DNA of 56,873 bases from Gamarada debralockiae (lineage: Eukaryota > Ascomycota > Leotiomycetes > Helotiales > Hyphodiscaceae), in the NCBI GenBank assembly GCA_002803225.1, contig NXFV01002069.1, forward strand, positions 1 through 56,873, in the 5' to 3' direction. A model generated the notes under the pieces. It did no database searches, was not told the DNA's origin, and was given only the letters and a program-made list of their open reading frames with translations. The translations under genes and the position numbers were made by a program. Each line of letters opens with the position of its first letter. Position 1 is the first letter of the stretch. This document shows positions 20,854-33,100 of this stretch, one piece after another.

Positions 20854-22214
20854 CTAAAAATACATCTCCTCCTCGTCCTTGCCGGAATTTTCCTTCTCGT
20901 TTTTCTCATATATCCACCACCCAGACTCCGGTTGAAGCGTATCCAGCCCGGTTTCCTCTTTCTCATGAAGTAGCTCTCCACTGGACGAAATCCTCATACC
21001 AACTGAGCCTGCTACCATCCTGGATTCATACGTGACGAAATCGTCGATTAGTTTCACCGGCACGGATGCAACGCCCCTTGGCACGCTCTCACAATCTATG
21101 CAATGATAGAGAGCCCCATCTAGCTCAAGCACCACATCTCGGTTTGAGAGCTCTGCAGGTGAGCTCGCCGTTCTCCATCTCTTCGCCCTGTCGGCCCAAC
21201 CCTTAGGACGAAATGGCTTCCCATCTTCATTCCAGAAGCAGAATGCTGTGATCCAGCCTGGTTGTCATCAGCCTTCTCTTCTTCGATCCAAGAATTCTAA
21301 ACTTAAGTTCTGTTGTCATCGAAGGGTTGCTTACCTGACAGATACGTAGGACCACTTCCGCCATTGGAATAATGGGCAATCTTCTGCCAGAAGTCCTTTG
21401 TCTCCTCCAAGTCAGGCTCATCGAAGGACTGGACAAACCGCCCAACAACCGGCTTCAACAACGTATACCATTCCGCAGTTTCCTCCCCGAACGTTGGCAA
21501 CCTCTCCAATTTCTCCTCCAATTTCTTCCAGTCCTCCTTCTCTCCCAACAACGTCACAGAAGGGAGCCCGCACATCAACATACAGGAGTATGTGAAGTAT
21601 TTCTGCATGGCACTCATCATAAGTATACTAGCCACTGCCTGGTCTGACTTTGTCGTGGTGGTGAATGTCGGAAGAATCCATTCCCTCAAACTTGGGTCCT
21701 TGATGTTCTCCGCAATCATCTTGGTCATCTTGAAGGAGAACTTGCCCCAATCTACGCCGAACATTGCGTTGCCTTTGATGTCGCTGAGATCGAGAATTTG
21801 AAGGTCTTTCTGTCCTTCATGCGCGACGAAGAGGTCGCGGAGTTCTTCGGCGTTAGCATTGATGTAGGCGTTCAATTGGGTCAGGATGCTGAACCATACA
21901 TCTTCGGGGCGTAGAACCAGTTTGTAATGCTGGTTGTAGGCCTGAATGGCTCCGTTAACGAAGCCTGATGATTGTTAGGTTGAGTTGAAGCAACAATGAT
22001 TGATTGGCAGCAAACCGTTGGCAGATCCAAAAACAATATCTTCTGAGGAGAGCTTCTCCAAGGAAGATTGAATAATGTTGACCTCTTTCATTTTCTTGGC
22101 CTCGTTCCAGCACGTAGTCTTGAATAGTGCTTCCGCGTTTGCAGCTTATGGGAAGTACGTAGGGATCGGGTAGGAGTTGGCGCCGTGGGGCGCGGGCTTG
22201 ATTGTGACAGGCAT
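20854..22214 (-). pseudogene. DUF4419-family gene with one in-frame stop at codon 23
   Basis: Exons 22016-22214, 21335-21964 and 20854-21257 give 410 codons. The family is recognised by the RPEDVWFSILTQLN motif, the YFTYSCMLMCGLP region and the SGWITAFCFW motif spanning the last splice. Everything is in phase except a TAA at 22146-22148, codon 23, in a stretch that otherwise reads like the normal N-terminus (PIPTYFP, stop, AANAEALF). No short intron removes it. Translation could restart at a later Met (about codon 44), which loses the N-terminal strand. A CAA-to-TAA change or a sequencing error would explain it. The donor of intron 1 is an unusual GTTTGC. The biochemical role of DUF4419 is unknown. 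Confidence 0.75.
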
Positions 22215-23259
22215 TTTGATGATAGTAGGTTTGGAATTGTTGAAAAATGGCTTAGAATTGAAGTTTGTGTTGGAGGAGAGATGGTCCTGGAAACGAGGAA
22301 GGTGCCGCAATATACCTGCTGTTGCCTGCTACAACCTTGTGGCAACGTGCGTATCACGCGGCAGGACTGAGAATCCCAAATGGCGTTGCACAAAGATTTA
22401 GGACTCATTCGATGGATGAAGTCCAAATGTTTCTATGAATAACTTCCGTGGGGGAGGTGATGCAAACCATCTGAAGGGATGTTCGACTCAACGAACAGCT
22501 CTCATCACGTGATAATGAATTACATTCCATTCTTGATTCGTAAGTCCTGCCACACAGTTGAGATGTAGATATCTAGTCCTAGGAAGATCGTGGCTGCTGC
22601 AAATTGTGGACAAAAGATTCTTGACAAATTTGGGATTACAAACAGCTCAGCCTGACTGAGTGATTGAAATGGTCGTATGTCAAGTGGCCCTATGGACGAT
22701 CTACCTGGCAATGGGTGAAAGCCGTGGTAGGGTGCTACGCAGTTTGGCAGATGCTCAGTAGGGAAGCTATGAAGACATGGTAGCAAAGGCCGGACAACGT
22801 CATGGCCTGAGTGTCGAGGAGGGAAGCTCTCCCAACCAAGAAATAAGGGGAGAATACTGTGAACCCAATGCTTAGTGCAAGTATAAATCCAGCCCCGCCC
22901 CCTTCGGATTCGAAATTTCGCAGCCACATCTCAATCGTGCCATTTCACAGTCCTTCAGCAGAGATAGTTGGACAACCCAAACCGTTCCTCACATTGTGTG
23001 CGCGCAGTCGTGACGAGGCGTTGGAGAGCCCTCTGCAGGACGCATATGCTCCGAGAAGATGACGTTGAATAGAAAATCTTGTACAACATTCACACTCTCC
23101 AGTTTAATGCAGCTCGAAGACTCGGTACTGATTAGGAGCTTCATGCACAGCTCCCTTCCAATCCTTCCACTCTGTTCGATGGCCGGGAAGTTCATGATGC
23201 CTCACTAATGGTTTCGAATCCAATTCCTGCCGCGCTGAGGACGACGTCCACCTGAACGG
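22215..23259. other. Sparse region, possible decayed membrane protein
   Basis: No intact gene. On the minus strand 22520-22929 contains two hydrophobic stretches in different frames (one near 22790-22880, one near 22570-22650). The second, with a CPQFAAATIFLGL run, faintly recalls RTA1-type seven-helix proteins. This is too weak for a gene call. Confidence 0.25.
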
Positions 23260-23560
23260 TTATTGGGTACCTTTCGCTCGATATCGAAGCCACGGTATCC
23301 CCGCAATGAAGGTCAGGATCAATAATGCGGCTACCCCTAGGCCGATACCTGCTTTCGCCCAGGACGGAGGTGAAGTGACGCTGCTGGTTGGACTGTAATT
23401 AATCGTCGATATTGTAAAGCTGTTTGTGCTAGAAGAGGAGGCAGAGACTGTACTGGAGGGGGAAACTTCTTTGCTACTGATACTGTGACAGGTACAATGT
23501 TTACAATCCGGATCTCCTCAAGTTGAGCTGTTGACTCAAAGCGAGCGCTTAAGAGGCGTG
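23260..23560 (-). pseudogene. Decayed tail of a single-pass cell-surface protein
   Basis: Reading down from about 23560 to the stop at 23260-23262, one minus-strand frame encodes a Cys-containing end of an extracellular domain (GDPDCKHCTC), then a Ser/Thr-rich stalk of about 45 residues, a clear transmembrane helix (GIGLGVAALLILTFIAGI) and a short basic tail. This is the standard fungal wall-sensor or WSC/GLEYA-type end. Two TGA codons (23536-23538 and 23518-23520) interrupt the frame just upstream; both could come from CGA. Upstream fragments to about 23750 lie in other frames. The ectodomain family is not identifiable. Confidence 0.5.
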
Positions 23561-24206
23561 CTCCTCTAGTAGGTCATTGTAATCGCTGAAATGAATCAAG
23601 AGATTGCGATATCTTATCCCAATTGACCAATTGATTCCTGTACGCATTGAGGTCAAGATAGACGCAGTGAATGTGACAATGGAAAAGAAGTTTCGCGGCA
23701 CGTCAGAATCACAAGCTGCTAATAAAATGCCTTCTAACCTCAAAGGCATGAGATAAGCGAAGCGTAAGGAGACATGGCAACACTACCCACTATCACTGAG
23801 ATCAAGGCAGAAGCATCACTTGATTGCCACACAGCTCATAACAACACTTAGTTTATATCAACAACGCCATTTCTGTTAATGCTGACAACGACTTTGACTG
23901 CGACTGGACGCACCAGGACTGAGACAAACCTTGCATCAATGACACTGCTTTAATCAATGCTGAAGGCTACTTCGACCGCCACTGCTGCACAGTGCTTGAT
24001 GAGACGAGGTTTATTTAGGAATACCTAAGAGGAACTCCAGACAGAACTATACAAGTCAAGAGAGCAAACGCCTATGCACCAACATGATGCCATGACCTCA
24101 TCCCATCCCATCCATCTACAGAATCCAAAACACCCCCAATCGATCAATCAAAAACATTAAACACTTATCCTGTCTTTAATCACCCATCCCTTCCCACCCA
24201 CCAACA
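23561..24206. other. Intergenic region
   Basis: An open minus-strand stretch of 66 codons (23549-23749) might be an older part of the surface-protein relic. The rest, including a T/A- and C-rich stretch near 24100-24200, shows no feature. It would include the 3' end of the next gene. Confidence 0.3.
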
Positions 24207-26033
24207 CTACCGCTCATACCGGCCCTCAATCTCACCACCAGCCCCCGCCACCCTCCGTCCACTATTACTACCAGCTCCATAAAGCATCTCCATCAACTTG
24301 CCCCTCTGTTTCTCCCTCACCCCTCCAAGATATCCACCTACTTCCTCCAGTCCACGAATTTGCTCCTCCACACTCAATGTACTGCCATTGCCCCTAAGCA
24401 ACGGACTGACAAGCTTTCTTCTCAGACTCTCCAAGTTCGCTTTCAGCGTCAATAATTTCCCGTTGTGCTCGAGTAGGATGCTCTTATTCTGAACCGTCTT
24501 GGCCCGAATATTTGAGAGTAGCTTTTTGTTCTTCTCAAACTTGTGGAGCGTGGAGGCATTAGGACCAAGTAGCTTAGTCCAAAGAGAAGAGAGTAAATCA
24601 TCTTGAGCATTTTCCTGCGCATTCGACTCCCTAATCACCGTCCTAGCCAAATTCAAAAACTGCCTATCAATGCTCTCAAACAGGCTGAACAAGGCTAACG
24701 AATGCTGGAGTTCAGAATTGATAGACTCTTCTAGGACGCTCAAAAACTCCGTGAATGTGCGTTGGAGGGTTTGGCGAGTTCGTTGCGGGGATGTGAGGCC
24801 AAAGATCGATGTTGCCATTGAGCCCAATCGAGTTGGGGTGCCGGCTGGTGTTTCGAAGACGCCGCAGCGGGAGAGGAGGGAGTGCAGGTTGTCAAAGGCG
24901 GAGGTTAGGGGGGAGGGTGGGAGAAGCTGGAGTTGGGAGAGCTCGCGTTTGGCCCAGTCCATTACTATTAAGATTCTATACCAATGTTAGATTTGTCGGA
25001 ACGGCAGGGAAGGGGGAGACGAACCCATCGACATCTCCGTCAACATTTGCGAAGAATCTTGTCAATTCGATAGCCAATGTCTTCAAGCTCTCACTCAAAT
25101 CATCAAGTTCTTTAACAATGATAGGAGCAGACGTCATGTTCGTCGAGCGGACGCTTTCTCCAAGATCCCATACTGCGACTCCTGTAGCTTGAAGATCACC
25201 GATTTGTTGGACGCCATTCTCAGAGTAAAATATCAATGGCTCGAAAGCCTTTGCCAGTCCCGCTACTTTTACGAGATCCGGTACAGGTGGAGGTAGACCA
25301 GGTTGGAAGATTGTTCGAAGCGCGAGTATTGAAAGTAATGCGACAATGATAGCACTTATTAAGGATGTCCATGACTTCGTGATGCGTTCGAACTTTGTCT
25401 TTACGAAAGTGAAAGCTGCTTCGAATGGCTCTGTGCGATGTTGAACTTCTGCTCGGACTGCGAATCGAATATCTGCCACTATCAGTACATGTTTGGCGGC
25501 CAATGGGGGATTTACATACAATTATTAGGGTTCTCTGTTGATGGTACAATCAATTCCTTGTCTTCTTCCTGCTTAACCTCTCCAAACGTATTTCCAAAAT
25601 CCCTCTCACCAGTTGGAAACGGATCAGGACTCGGACTTCTCTGCTTCTCCGGGCTCAATGATCCAGTAGGCAGCCTCGTCCTAGCCGCAGCCGCAAGCGT
25701 CGCATCCTGGCCATCATCCGCATCCTCATACTCGGGACTACTCTCTCTAGAATCATAACTTCTCTTCCCCAATGTATTGGCGCCTCTATTCCAAAAGCCG
25801 CTGCTGCGATTGCCGTTTCCCTCGCGGCGCCACGCCGGCGGGCTGAATCGACCTCCAGAGACCGAGTCCGCCATCTCTGATTCGGATTCGGAGCGGAAGC
25901 CAGAGTGATGAGACGGGTATCCGAAGCGGGGCGACTGGCCGTTCTCGCTGCTTCCGGGTTCGAAGTCTTGCAGAGAGGCGTCTAATGAAGGATGGTCGTC
26001 GAAGAGGCCTTCGAGCTCCTCGATCGTGGCCAT
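24207..26033 (-). CDS. Conserved protein with one membrane helix and C-terminal coiled coil
   Basis: Exons 25520-26033, 25025-25472 and 24207-24975 (introns 47 and 49 nt, all in phase) give 576 residues. Residues 1-170 are polar and Ser/Pro-rich with an acidic start. A single strong membrane helix lies near 206-227. From about 290 on the chain is helical with coiled-coil character up to residue 540. No signal peptide is present. The layout (disordered arm, one membrane span, long coiled coil) resembles nuclear-envelope or ER tethering proteins such as karyogamy factors, but I do not recognise the family and this is only an architectural comparison. An overlapping upstream ORF may affect its translation (see findings). 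Confidence 0.75.
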
Positions 26034-26208
26034 CGTTGACCGGGCTGGGCTTGACTGATGCGAGAGGCGGCAGGGGATTGTTTCGGACGTGGAGGATATA
26101 GAGATATGCAAATGCGAGGAGAGTGAGTGCTAGAAATGTGCTGGGCGCGATTGTAAGTGAGATTAATGAGAAGTTGATGTGGTTTTGGATGGTAAATATT
26201 GACATCCC

Positions 26209-26514
26209 TCACGTCTGCCTGGGTCGTGATTTCAATCGCGCGTGATCAAGTAGTGAGTGACTGGCGAAGCGATTGAAATTGTTTAGATGAATGCGATCGA
26301 GAATGAATGGAATGACAGAGGGAGAATGATGCCGTGACGAAAGGTGTACCTTACGCTTGGTGGGGTGGGGTTCGAGAGTAGCTGGTACCGAAGGGAGCTT
26401 CAAAGTAGGAAAATCAGTGGCTGGAAAGCCCGCGAACCTTTCGGGGCCTTTCCTCCATGTGCTTGTCCTTGCCCATTTATCGTCAACCGGGTATGCTTTG
26501 CTGGCGATGGACAT
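26209..26514 (-). CDS. Small hypothetical protein, possibly first exon of a gene
   Basis: An ORF starting with ATG at 26514 encodes about 100 residues. The first 55 look constrained (KWARTSTWRKGPERFAGFPA), while the rest is low quality. A GT right after the Lys-Arg-Lys at about 26348 could be a donor, with a second exon somewhere in 25990-26250, but no acceptor was convincing. The Trp/Arg-rich start recalls small mitochondrial accessory proteins without matching one I know. It lies just upstream of the coiled-coil gene in the same orientation. Confidence 0.3.
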   Translation of the reverse strand: MSIASKAYPVDDKWARTSTWRKGPERFAGFPATDFPTLKLPSVPATLEPHPTKRKVHLSSRHHSPSVIPFILDRIHLNNFNRFASHSLLDHARLKSRPRQT

Positions 26515-27167
26515 GGCCACGATTAACCTTGAAGGGTGTGGGACGGCAAAGAGAAGGGCTGTGGGCTGTCGTTGAAGCACGATAAGCCAATGAGCTTTTC
26601 TTATCGTCCAGATGCAGGGAGACTGAGGCCAGTCACCTGCGGCCTGATCTCAACCACCAATTAAATCGCGGGCTCAGACTCGCTATGAAACATCCGGCCT
26701 TCCATACGAACAGTCAAGCCCAGCCCAGTATGTGCAAATCTAGTAGCACTTTATTACCAGCCACGTCCAACGGTGCGATGATGCAGTTTGAAAAATCGAA
26801 GTCCATGTGTCACCATTAACTCCTTTACCCCTTTTCCTAGGTAGCCGGAAATGGACATGGGGATTTGTAGGTTCCTTTGTAACTAATTCGACTTCTGCTG
26901 AATCACTTGGAACATGCACTTCTCATCAAATCATCACTGCTGCTCAGACTATTCGACGATTCATCGAAAAGCCAATTCATTCTTCGATACTATGCTACGC
27001 TATGCTATGCAAATCACACTATCCTACAATTCCCTCCAGTATTTTTTCAAGGCTTTCTTCCTTGCTCGCCAACCCTTTCCTCCACTAAATGCCATGGGTA
27101 TTGCATTAATGTTTTGCTGGAAAAACTCCCCCAGCTTGTCTCAATCATAAACACAGAAGTCAAACCC
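26515..27167. other. Intergenic region
   Basis: Between the small hypothetical ORF and the stop of NUP98-NUP96. It contains the likely 3' UTR of the latter. Short plus-strand ORFs around 26807-27212 overlap each other in different frames and are not supported. Confidence 0.35.
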
Positions 27168-30100
27168 CTATCTTCCGCCGGCCATAACATCCCGATAATA
27201 TCCCAAGCTTAAGTCGACACTGTATCTGAGATAGTTATCCTCGGTGAGAGGAAGCCTCAGGATCTTGGGTAGATCGTGCTTCTGTTTCCAGTGTTAGCTT
27301 GATCTAAAATCTGAAGTGTCGAGGAAACTTACCACGCCCTTCTTTCCCATCTCGATAACCGTCTTGGCAACAACTCCACTGATAGTCTCAATCGCAACCG
27401 TCTCCATGAACCCTGGATGTCGTGACTCCTCAACCACAGCCGGAAGACCAGCCAACAATCTGTTCAGCACGGGATATTCGACCGATTTCGCCTTCTTCTG
27501 ACTGTCAAGCAGTTCAAGGAAGTCGCTATAGAGCTCTCCACCAAGCTTCCACTCCGAGATGTGTTCTTCTCTGCCGTGGAAGCCACTAAGAAGTGTTCGA
27601 AGCGTATCGTAGTCACGTTCAATGATGGTCTTGGGTGCAACTTCCTTCGAGAAAGTACGATGGGCTTCTTCGAATGAGCCTGCTCGGATCAGACATTCTA
27701 CCTCTCCCGTTGGATCTTTCTTGACACTGCGAAGATAGAGTGCCTTGGCCTCCCAGATCCACGGTGCCGGAATCTTGTAAGTCTGCGTCAAAGTGCTGAA
27801 GCTTTGACTATCGTCGGATCCAATGCGTCCAGCATGTTGGGCGAGATGGTTTTGAATTGACTTCTTTCTGGCCTCGGCAGATGTTAGGTGGAGGAGTACA
27901 AAGACTGTATCTAGCCAGCTGCCTTCGCTTGTAAGTTGTGAAGCAAAGGATAAAGTGACTTGATCGGCCTTCGCATCAGCATCTTGGTTGTAGTTGACAG
28001 CTCCAGAGGAAGTCAAGGCGCGACTGAGCTGCCAAGAAAGACGAATGTCGACAGGAGACAACTGCGAATTCTCCGGACGAATTACTGCCTCAAGGTCGGC
28101 ATCTTCAAAGGTGTAAAGACGTAACAACCCCCAGAGTAAGTCCTCGCGCTTCTGCAATTCTTTATCCTCCCAAAGCGTTGGAATCTTCTGCTCAATATAC
28201 CAAGTCTGAGGTTTGGACGACTCAAATTCTTGAGCGAGATCGTGTGCGAATTTCTCAACAGCAGCGCCAAGTTCCTCCGTAGCTAAGATGCCATACCAAA
28301 GACGAAGACCAAAGGCCTGTCTCCAGTCCAGTCCAAAGCGCCGAGAAATTACGAAGGAGTCGATGCGGTCCTCGATTGGTGCCCCCTTTGATCCATCGCA
28401 CACACAGACGTTACCCGCGAGGATCTCGTAGATGGCTCTGATCGGCTGGCTGAACTCTGAAAGAACGCGTTGCTTTTGCCACTCGTTGAGCTGCTCCCGA
28501 ATATACTTTCTGTTGCTATCCTTCCCAACGAGTGCAACAAGTGTCGCTAAATGAAAATCTTTGCCATTGAGAAGGTGCCCACACGCATCAGGAACTCGAT
28601 GACCAGACAGGGATGCGATAGCTTTCTCCTCGTTTGATCTGGCCATGGCAACTTGTTGCGTAGACGCATGATCCACCAACTTTTGCCAAAATTCGGAAAG
28701 CTTATCCTTGCGCAAACGATCAGATGCATTAGCGACATGCTTGAGTTCATCGGGGACAACGATTTCATCGAACAAAACGCTTGCAAGCTGCCAGACGAGC
28801 TTTTCATGAGCAGCTGCTGGATTTCGTGCGTTCTGGTCATCGAAGAAGTCGGAAAAAGAAAATCGTTCAGGTAGTGTTACATATGGAATGTCTCCAGAAT
28901 CGTCGACTACAGCCATGGCTTGGTGCTTCTTCAGTGCATCGGCAGAAGCCTAATTTATTGTTAGTTGTGGCAAGGAAGTTTTTCTTGCAAGTGACCCACC
29001 TCATTCGAGAATTTTGCAAATCGAACATCTCGATTTTCAGAGACAACTCCTCCCTTTTGGATCGTAAGCAGTCCGTCTCTTTCCCGAGATCGTCGAGAAG
29101 ATCGACCGAACGGTTTGGCATTCGATGGAGCGGCATAAACCAAAGTTCCATCAGGACCCCAACTTGGTTTCATAGAATCGTGGAAGGCGCGGTCAGCTTC
29201 AGTCATGTCGGATGCATCATTATCGTTCGTTTTGGATCGCTTCGCATATGGCCACTATAACATAAAGTTCTTAGCAAAATATTTTATTATTTGCTACGTA
29301 CATGAGCGGGCGCAACGAACGGCCCTCGTATGTTCATCCCCAGGTCATGAAATCAAATGCAAGAAGGAGCACCAACCTCGAAACCCTTAGCCTTACCAGG
29401 AACCTTTGCCTTCACAGGACTCCTTGACTGTCCGAATAACGAATTCATCAAATCAATACTTGTCGCAAAGCCACGCCCATCCGAGACAACTCGATTTCTT
29501 GGTGCTACTGCCGTTGGTTCTCCATCAGGTCGCGAATCGTGGCCGTGTATATCAATCAAACTCTTGAGAAATGCCCGATCCTGCTTTTGTGGGCTGATTG
29601 TGGTCTTAAGTGTGCTCGTCCAGTCGTTTCCCGCTGCGAGTCTCGACTTCACTGGCGTTTCCGAACTCTTCGCTGCTCTCATTCTGGCTCTCATAACTGC
29701 TCCGGATGTACCCCCCACCATATCCATACCGTCTTCATCCTGCGAGTCATCCTCCTCGAGCTCCGCGGTATCGCCAGCTTTAGGGAAAGAGCCCGCCATC
29801 TCTTGATCCACAATGCTGACAGATTCGTCATCTTCAAAGACGTCGTCCTGGTCCATTGGCTCTTCGACGCCGTTTTCAGATTGCGAACCCACGGAGCGCT
29901 CATCTAAAAAAGACTGCTGGTTTTGCTCATCATATTCATCTGCCATGTCCTCATCCACATAGACTTCCTGATCATCAAACGCACCGGGGAGAGGTAGAAG
30001 CTTCTTCTTCCGGAATTGGAAAGTGTCCTCTGGGTCAGACTCAGTCTGAGTAACCTCAGAAGCGAAGGACTGCTCAGATTGTTGAGATTTTGGGGTGCGT

Positions 30101-33100
30101 GTTTTGGGTGTCGGAGTGTCTGGGGGCGCACTGAGAGTGCTCTGGCCAAACTGATCGACATCCTCGCCATCCGTCTCATCTTCCTCGTCATAAAATTTGT
30201 AGGTCGTGAAATGATCAACTTTGAATATCCAGATACCACTCTCCGCGTCATAACTAACGAACTTGGTATCTCTAACCTTTTTCAGATTTGCGACGTGTTT
30301 AGCGATGTTTTCGCGACTATGGGTCTTTTTCCGAGGCCACGAGTTTGCAAGTGTTACTGTCGACGGTACATTCAGACCTTTGCCCATGGGTGGCTTCTTG
30401 GTGGAATCTGGATAAACCGTGAGGGAGCGCGTATCGAGGACGACAATTTTGTCAAACAAATCGTCGAGATTGATGGTTGTGAGATCCACGGGAGTATCAA
30501 AAGTAACCTCGCCAATGCCTTCTCGGCCAACAGTGAAACCAGTAACCTTCTGGCGCTGCACACGATTCATGTTCTCAATCTCTGCCTTGGTTGGATTCAT
30601 CCAATATTGTCCAGGCTCCAAGTCCTGCCCAGGAATAGGTTTTGCCGGAGGCTTTGGTGGTGCGGCTGGAGCAGGTGATTCCTCTTCTTGGACTCTAGCG
30701 AGCGCAAGCTCATTGCCCTTGACTTGCTCCATCTCAGGTGATGACGTTGTGCCGTTCACGTTGGTTCGCGGTCGTTCGTAGCCTAGGTCCGTAGAGCTGG
30801 GGGTCGAATTGTTTTGTGTCTGCTTCAGAGGGCTAGTAGTACCATTTGTGTCGAGTCCAGGCATTGTGCTGGCGTCAAAGGAAACACGCTTCTTGAGGAT
30901 GCTACCATTCGGTGTGGACGGAGTTTGAGAGGATGGATTTGGTGCCGTGAAAAGGTCATTGCGGATACCTCTGTTGATGACGAGCTTCTTCATGCTGCCA
31001 GTGCTGCCATAATGTCTAGCGCTTGGGCTCGCAGAGAAGGCACCAGGAGCAAGAATGCTATCTTCCGTGTTGAAGCTTCGTCGAAGGCTGCTAGTAGACA
31101 TGCTCTTGCTGAGTCCTCGGCCAAAGGTGCCTCCCAGTAAGCTGTTGTTTAAGTTTCCACCAGGAGTGCTGGCTGCGCTTGAAGCACTTCCAGGTGAGTT
31201 GTAATTGCTGTACGAGAATCCAAATCCTCGTCGAGCTGGCGTAGAGAAGCGTGACGAAGAAGTAGGTTGTAACTTGTACATTGGAAGTGCAGCAGTCTTT
31301 CTCTTCGTAATGCTATTTGAAAGTGGAGTAGCGAGGGGACCAGGGTTTTGAATTGGGGGACCGTTCAGACTTGCAAACAGTGATGTGCCCCCGAAAGCAG
31401 TGGCATCGCTGAGGCTAGCCGTAAGTCCCTGTGGCGTCTGATTGTTTTGCTGCGAATTTCCAAGGATGGAGTTACTGCCACCAAAGAGAGAAGTCGTCTG
31501 CTGTGGCTGTTGCTGTTGTTGGTTATTGCCCAACAGAGATCCACCAAAGAGGCTGCTTCCTTGCTGTTGAGTTCCAGTGCCACCAAAGAGACTGCTGCCA
31601 CTTTGCTGCTGGGTCTGGGGAAACAACGACGGTTTTTGTTGGTTGTTCGCGTTGTTTAACCCACCAAAAAGAGAAGTGGTCTGCGGTTGGTTCTGATTCT
31701 GGTTTTGTGCACCAAATCCGCTGAAGAGGCTGCTTCCTCCAGCATTCGTCTGATTATTGGGCTGACCGAAAAGTCCAGTACCAGTAGTTGCTGGCTTTGT
31801 GCCACCGAACAGACCCCCAGCGCTTTGTGTATTGTTGGCTGCTCCAAAGGCATTTGTGTTTGCTGCAGGTTGCGTAGCGCCGAATAGACCACCAGTGCCA
31901 GTAGAGGCAGGTGCACCGAAAAGGCCAGTCGCAGGTTTCGACTGGTTGAATAGAGAAGAAGTTCCTGTATTTTGCTGGGTCGTACCAAAGCCACCACCAC
32001 CGCCGAATAGGTTATTTGTGGCCGGCTGCTGTTGCTGTGTTCCGAAAGCATTGGTTGTGTTTTGCTGTTGGGTGTTCCCAAAGAGACCTCCTCCACCAAA
32101 CCCAGTCGCAGCAGGAGTGGTCCCAAAGCCAGTGCCAGTAGAAGCTGGCTGGGGATTGCTGAAGCTGAACGCGGGCTTATTAGCTGTGTTGCTGCCGCCG
32201 AAGAGAGATGAGCCAGTTGTTGCGTTATTTGTTCCAAATCCAGAGGTGTTGGCGCCGAATCCTGTTGTCCCAGTATTGCCGAACAAGCTTGTAGAAGGCT
32301 GAGTTTGTGCCGGAGCTCCAAAAATGCCGCCGGTAGTTGCAGGCTTGGCACCAAATAGACCGCCACTCGTAGCAGTATTGGTACCAAATCCAGTTGTTGC
32401 TGGTTGGGATGTTCCAAATGGAGAACTTGATGCTCCGCCACCAAATAAGCTCGAGGTTGTTCCTGTGTTGGTAGCACCGAAACCTGTATTCGTGGTTTGG
32501 TTATTAGAACCGAATCCTCCAAAGCCTGTGCTCGATCCAAAGGCGCCAGCTTGATTGCTAGCATTGCCATGTTTACGACCTTGGGCGTAATCTGCCAATC
32601 GAAGCTCTTCGGGGGAGAATTTCTGGTATGGTGCTTGGAAGGTTATGCTCTGGAAGGCGTTCTGCTGGTTTGTATTGCTGTTGGGCTCCTTCTCGACAGT
32701 TGCTTGAAATGGAACGCTTCCAGTACCTTGACATTCTCCTGTTGAACCTCCCAAAGCCGAGGATGCAGGAGCGCCGAAAGCACCTGTTGTTGATCCAAAA
32801 GGAGAGCTTGTCGAAGCACCACCGAATGGATTCGATGGAGTTGTGGTACTTGCTCCAAAACCCGTCTTGTTCTGTCCGAATAATCCACCGCTAGTATTCG
32901 ATGCGCCGAATGGTGACGATTGTGCAGCTGGAGTTGTCGAGCCAAAGCCTCCAAACCCAGTTGATCCTGCTGTAGCTGTTCCACTTCCAAACAAGCTGCT
33001 ACCAGTGGTTGTGGTTGTGCTACCGAATCCTGATGGCTTGGCGCCAAATGCATTGTTTTGTGGAGTACCGAAACCTGTTGTTAATGATGATGTTAGCAAT

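Noticed and set aside
31656..32570. 304-codon alternative-frame ORF within NUP98-NUP96
   Set aside because: Out-of-frame reading of low-complexity FG-repeat DNA on the same strand.
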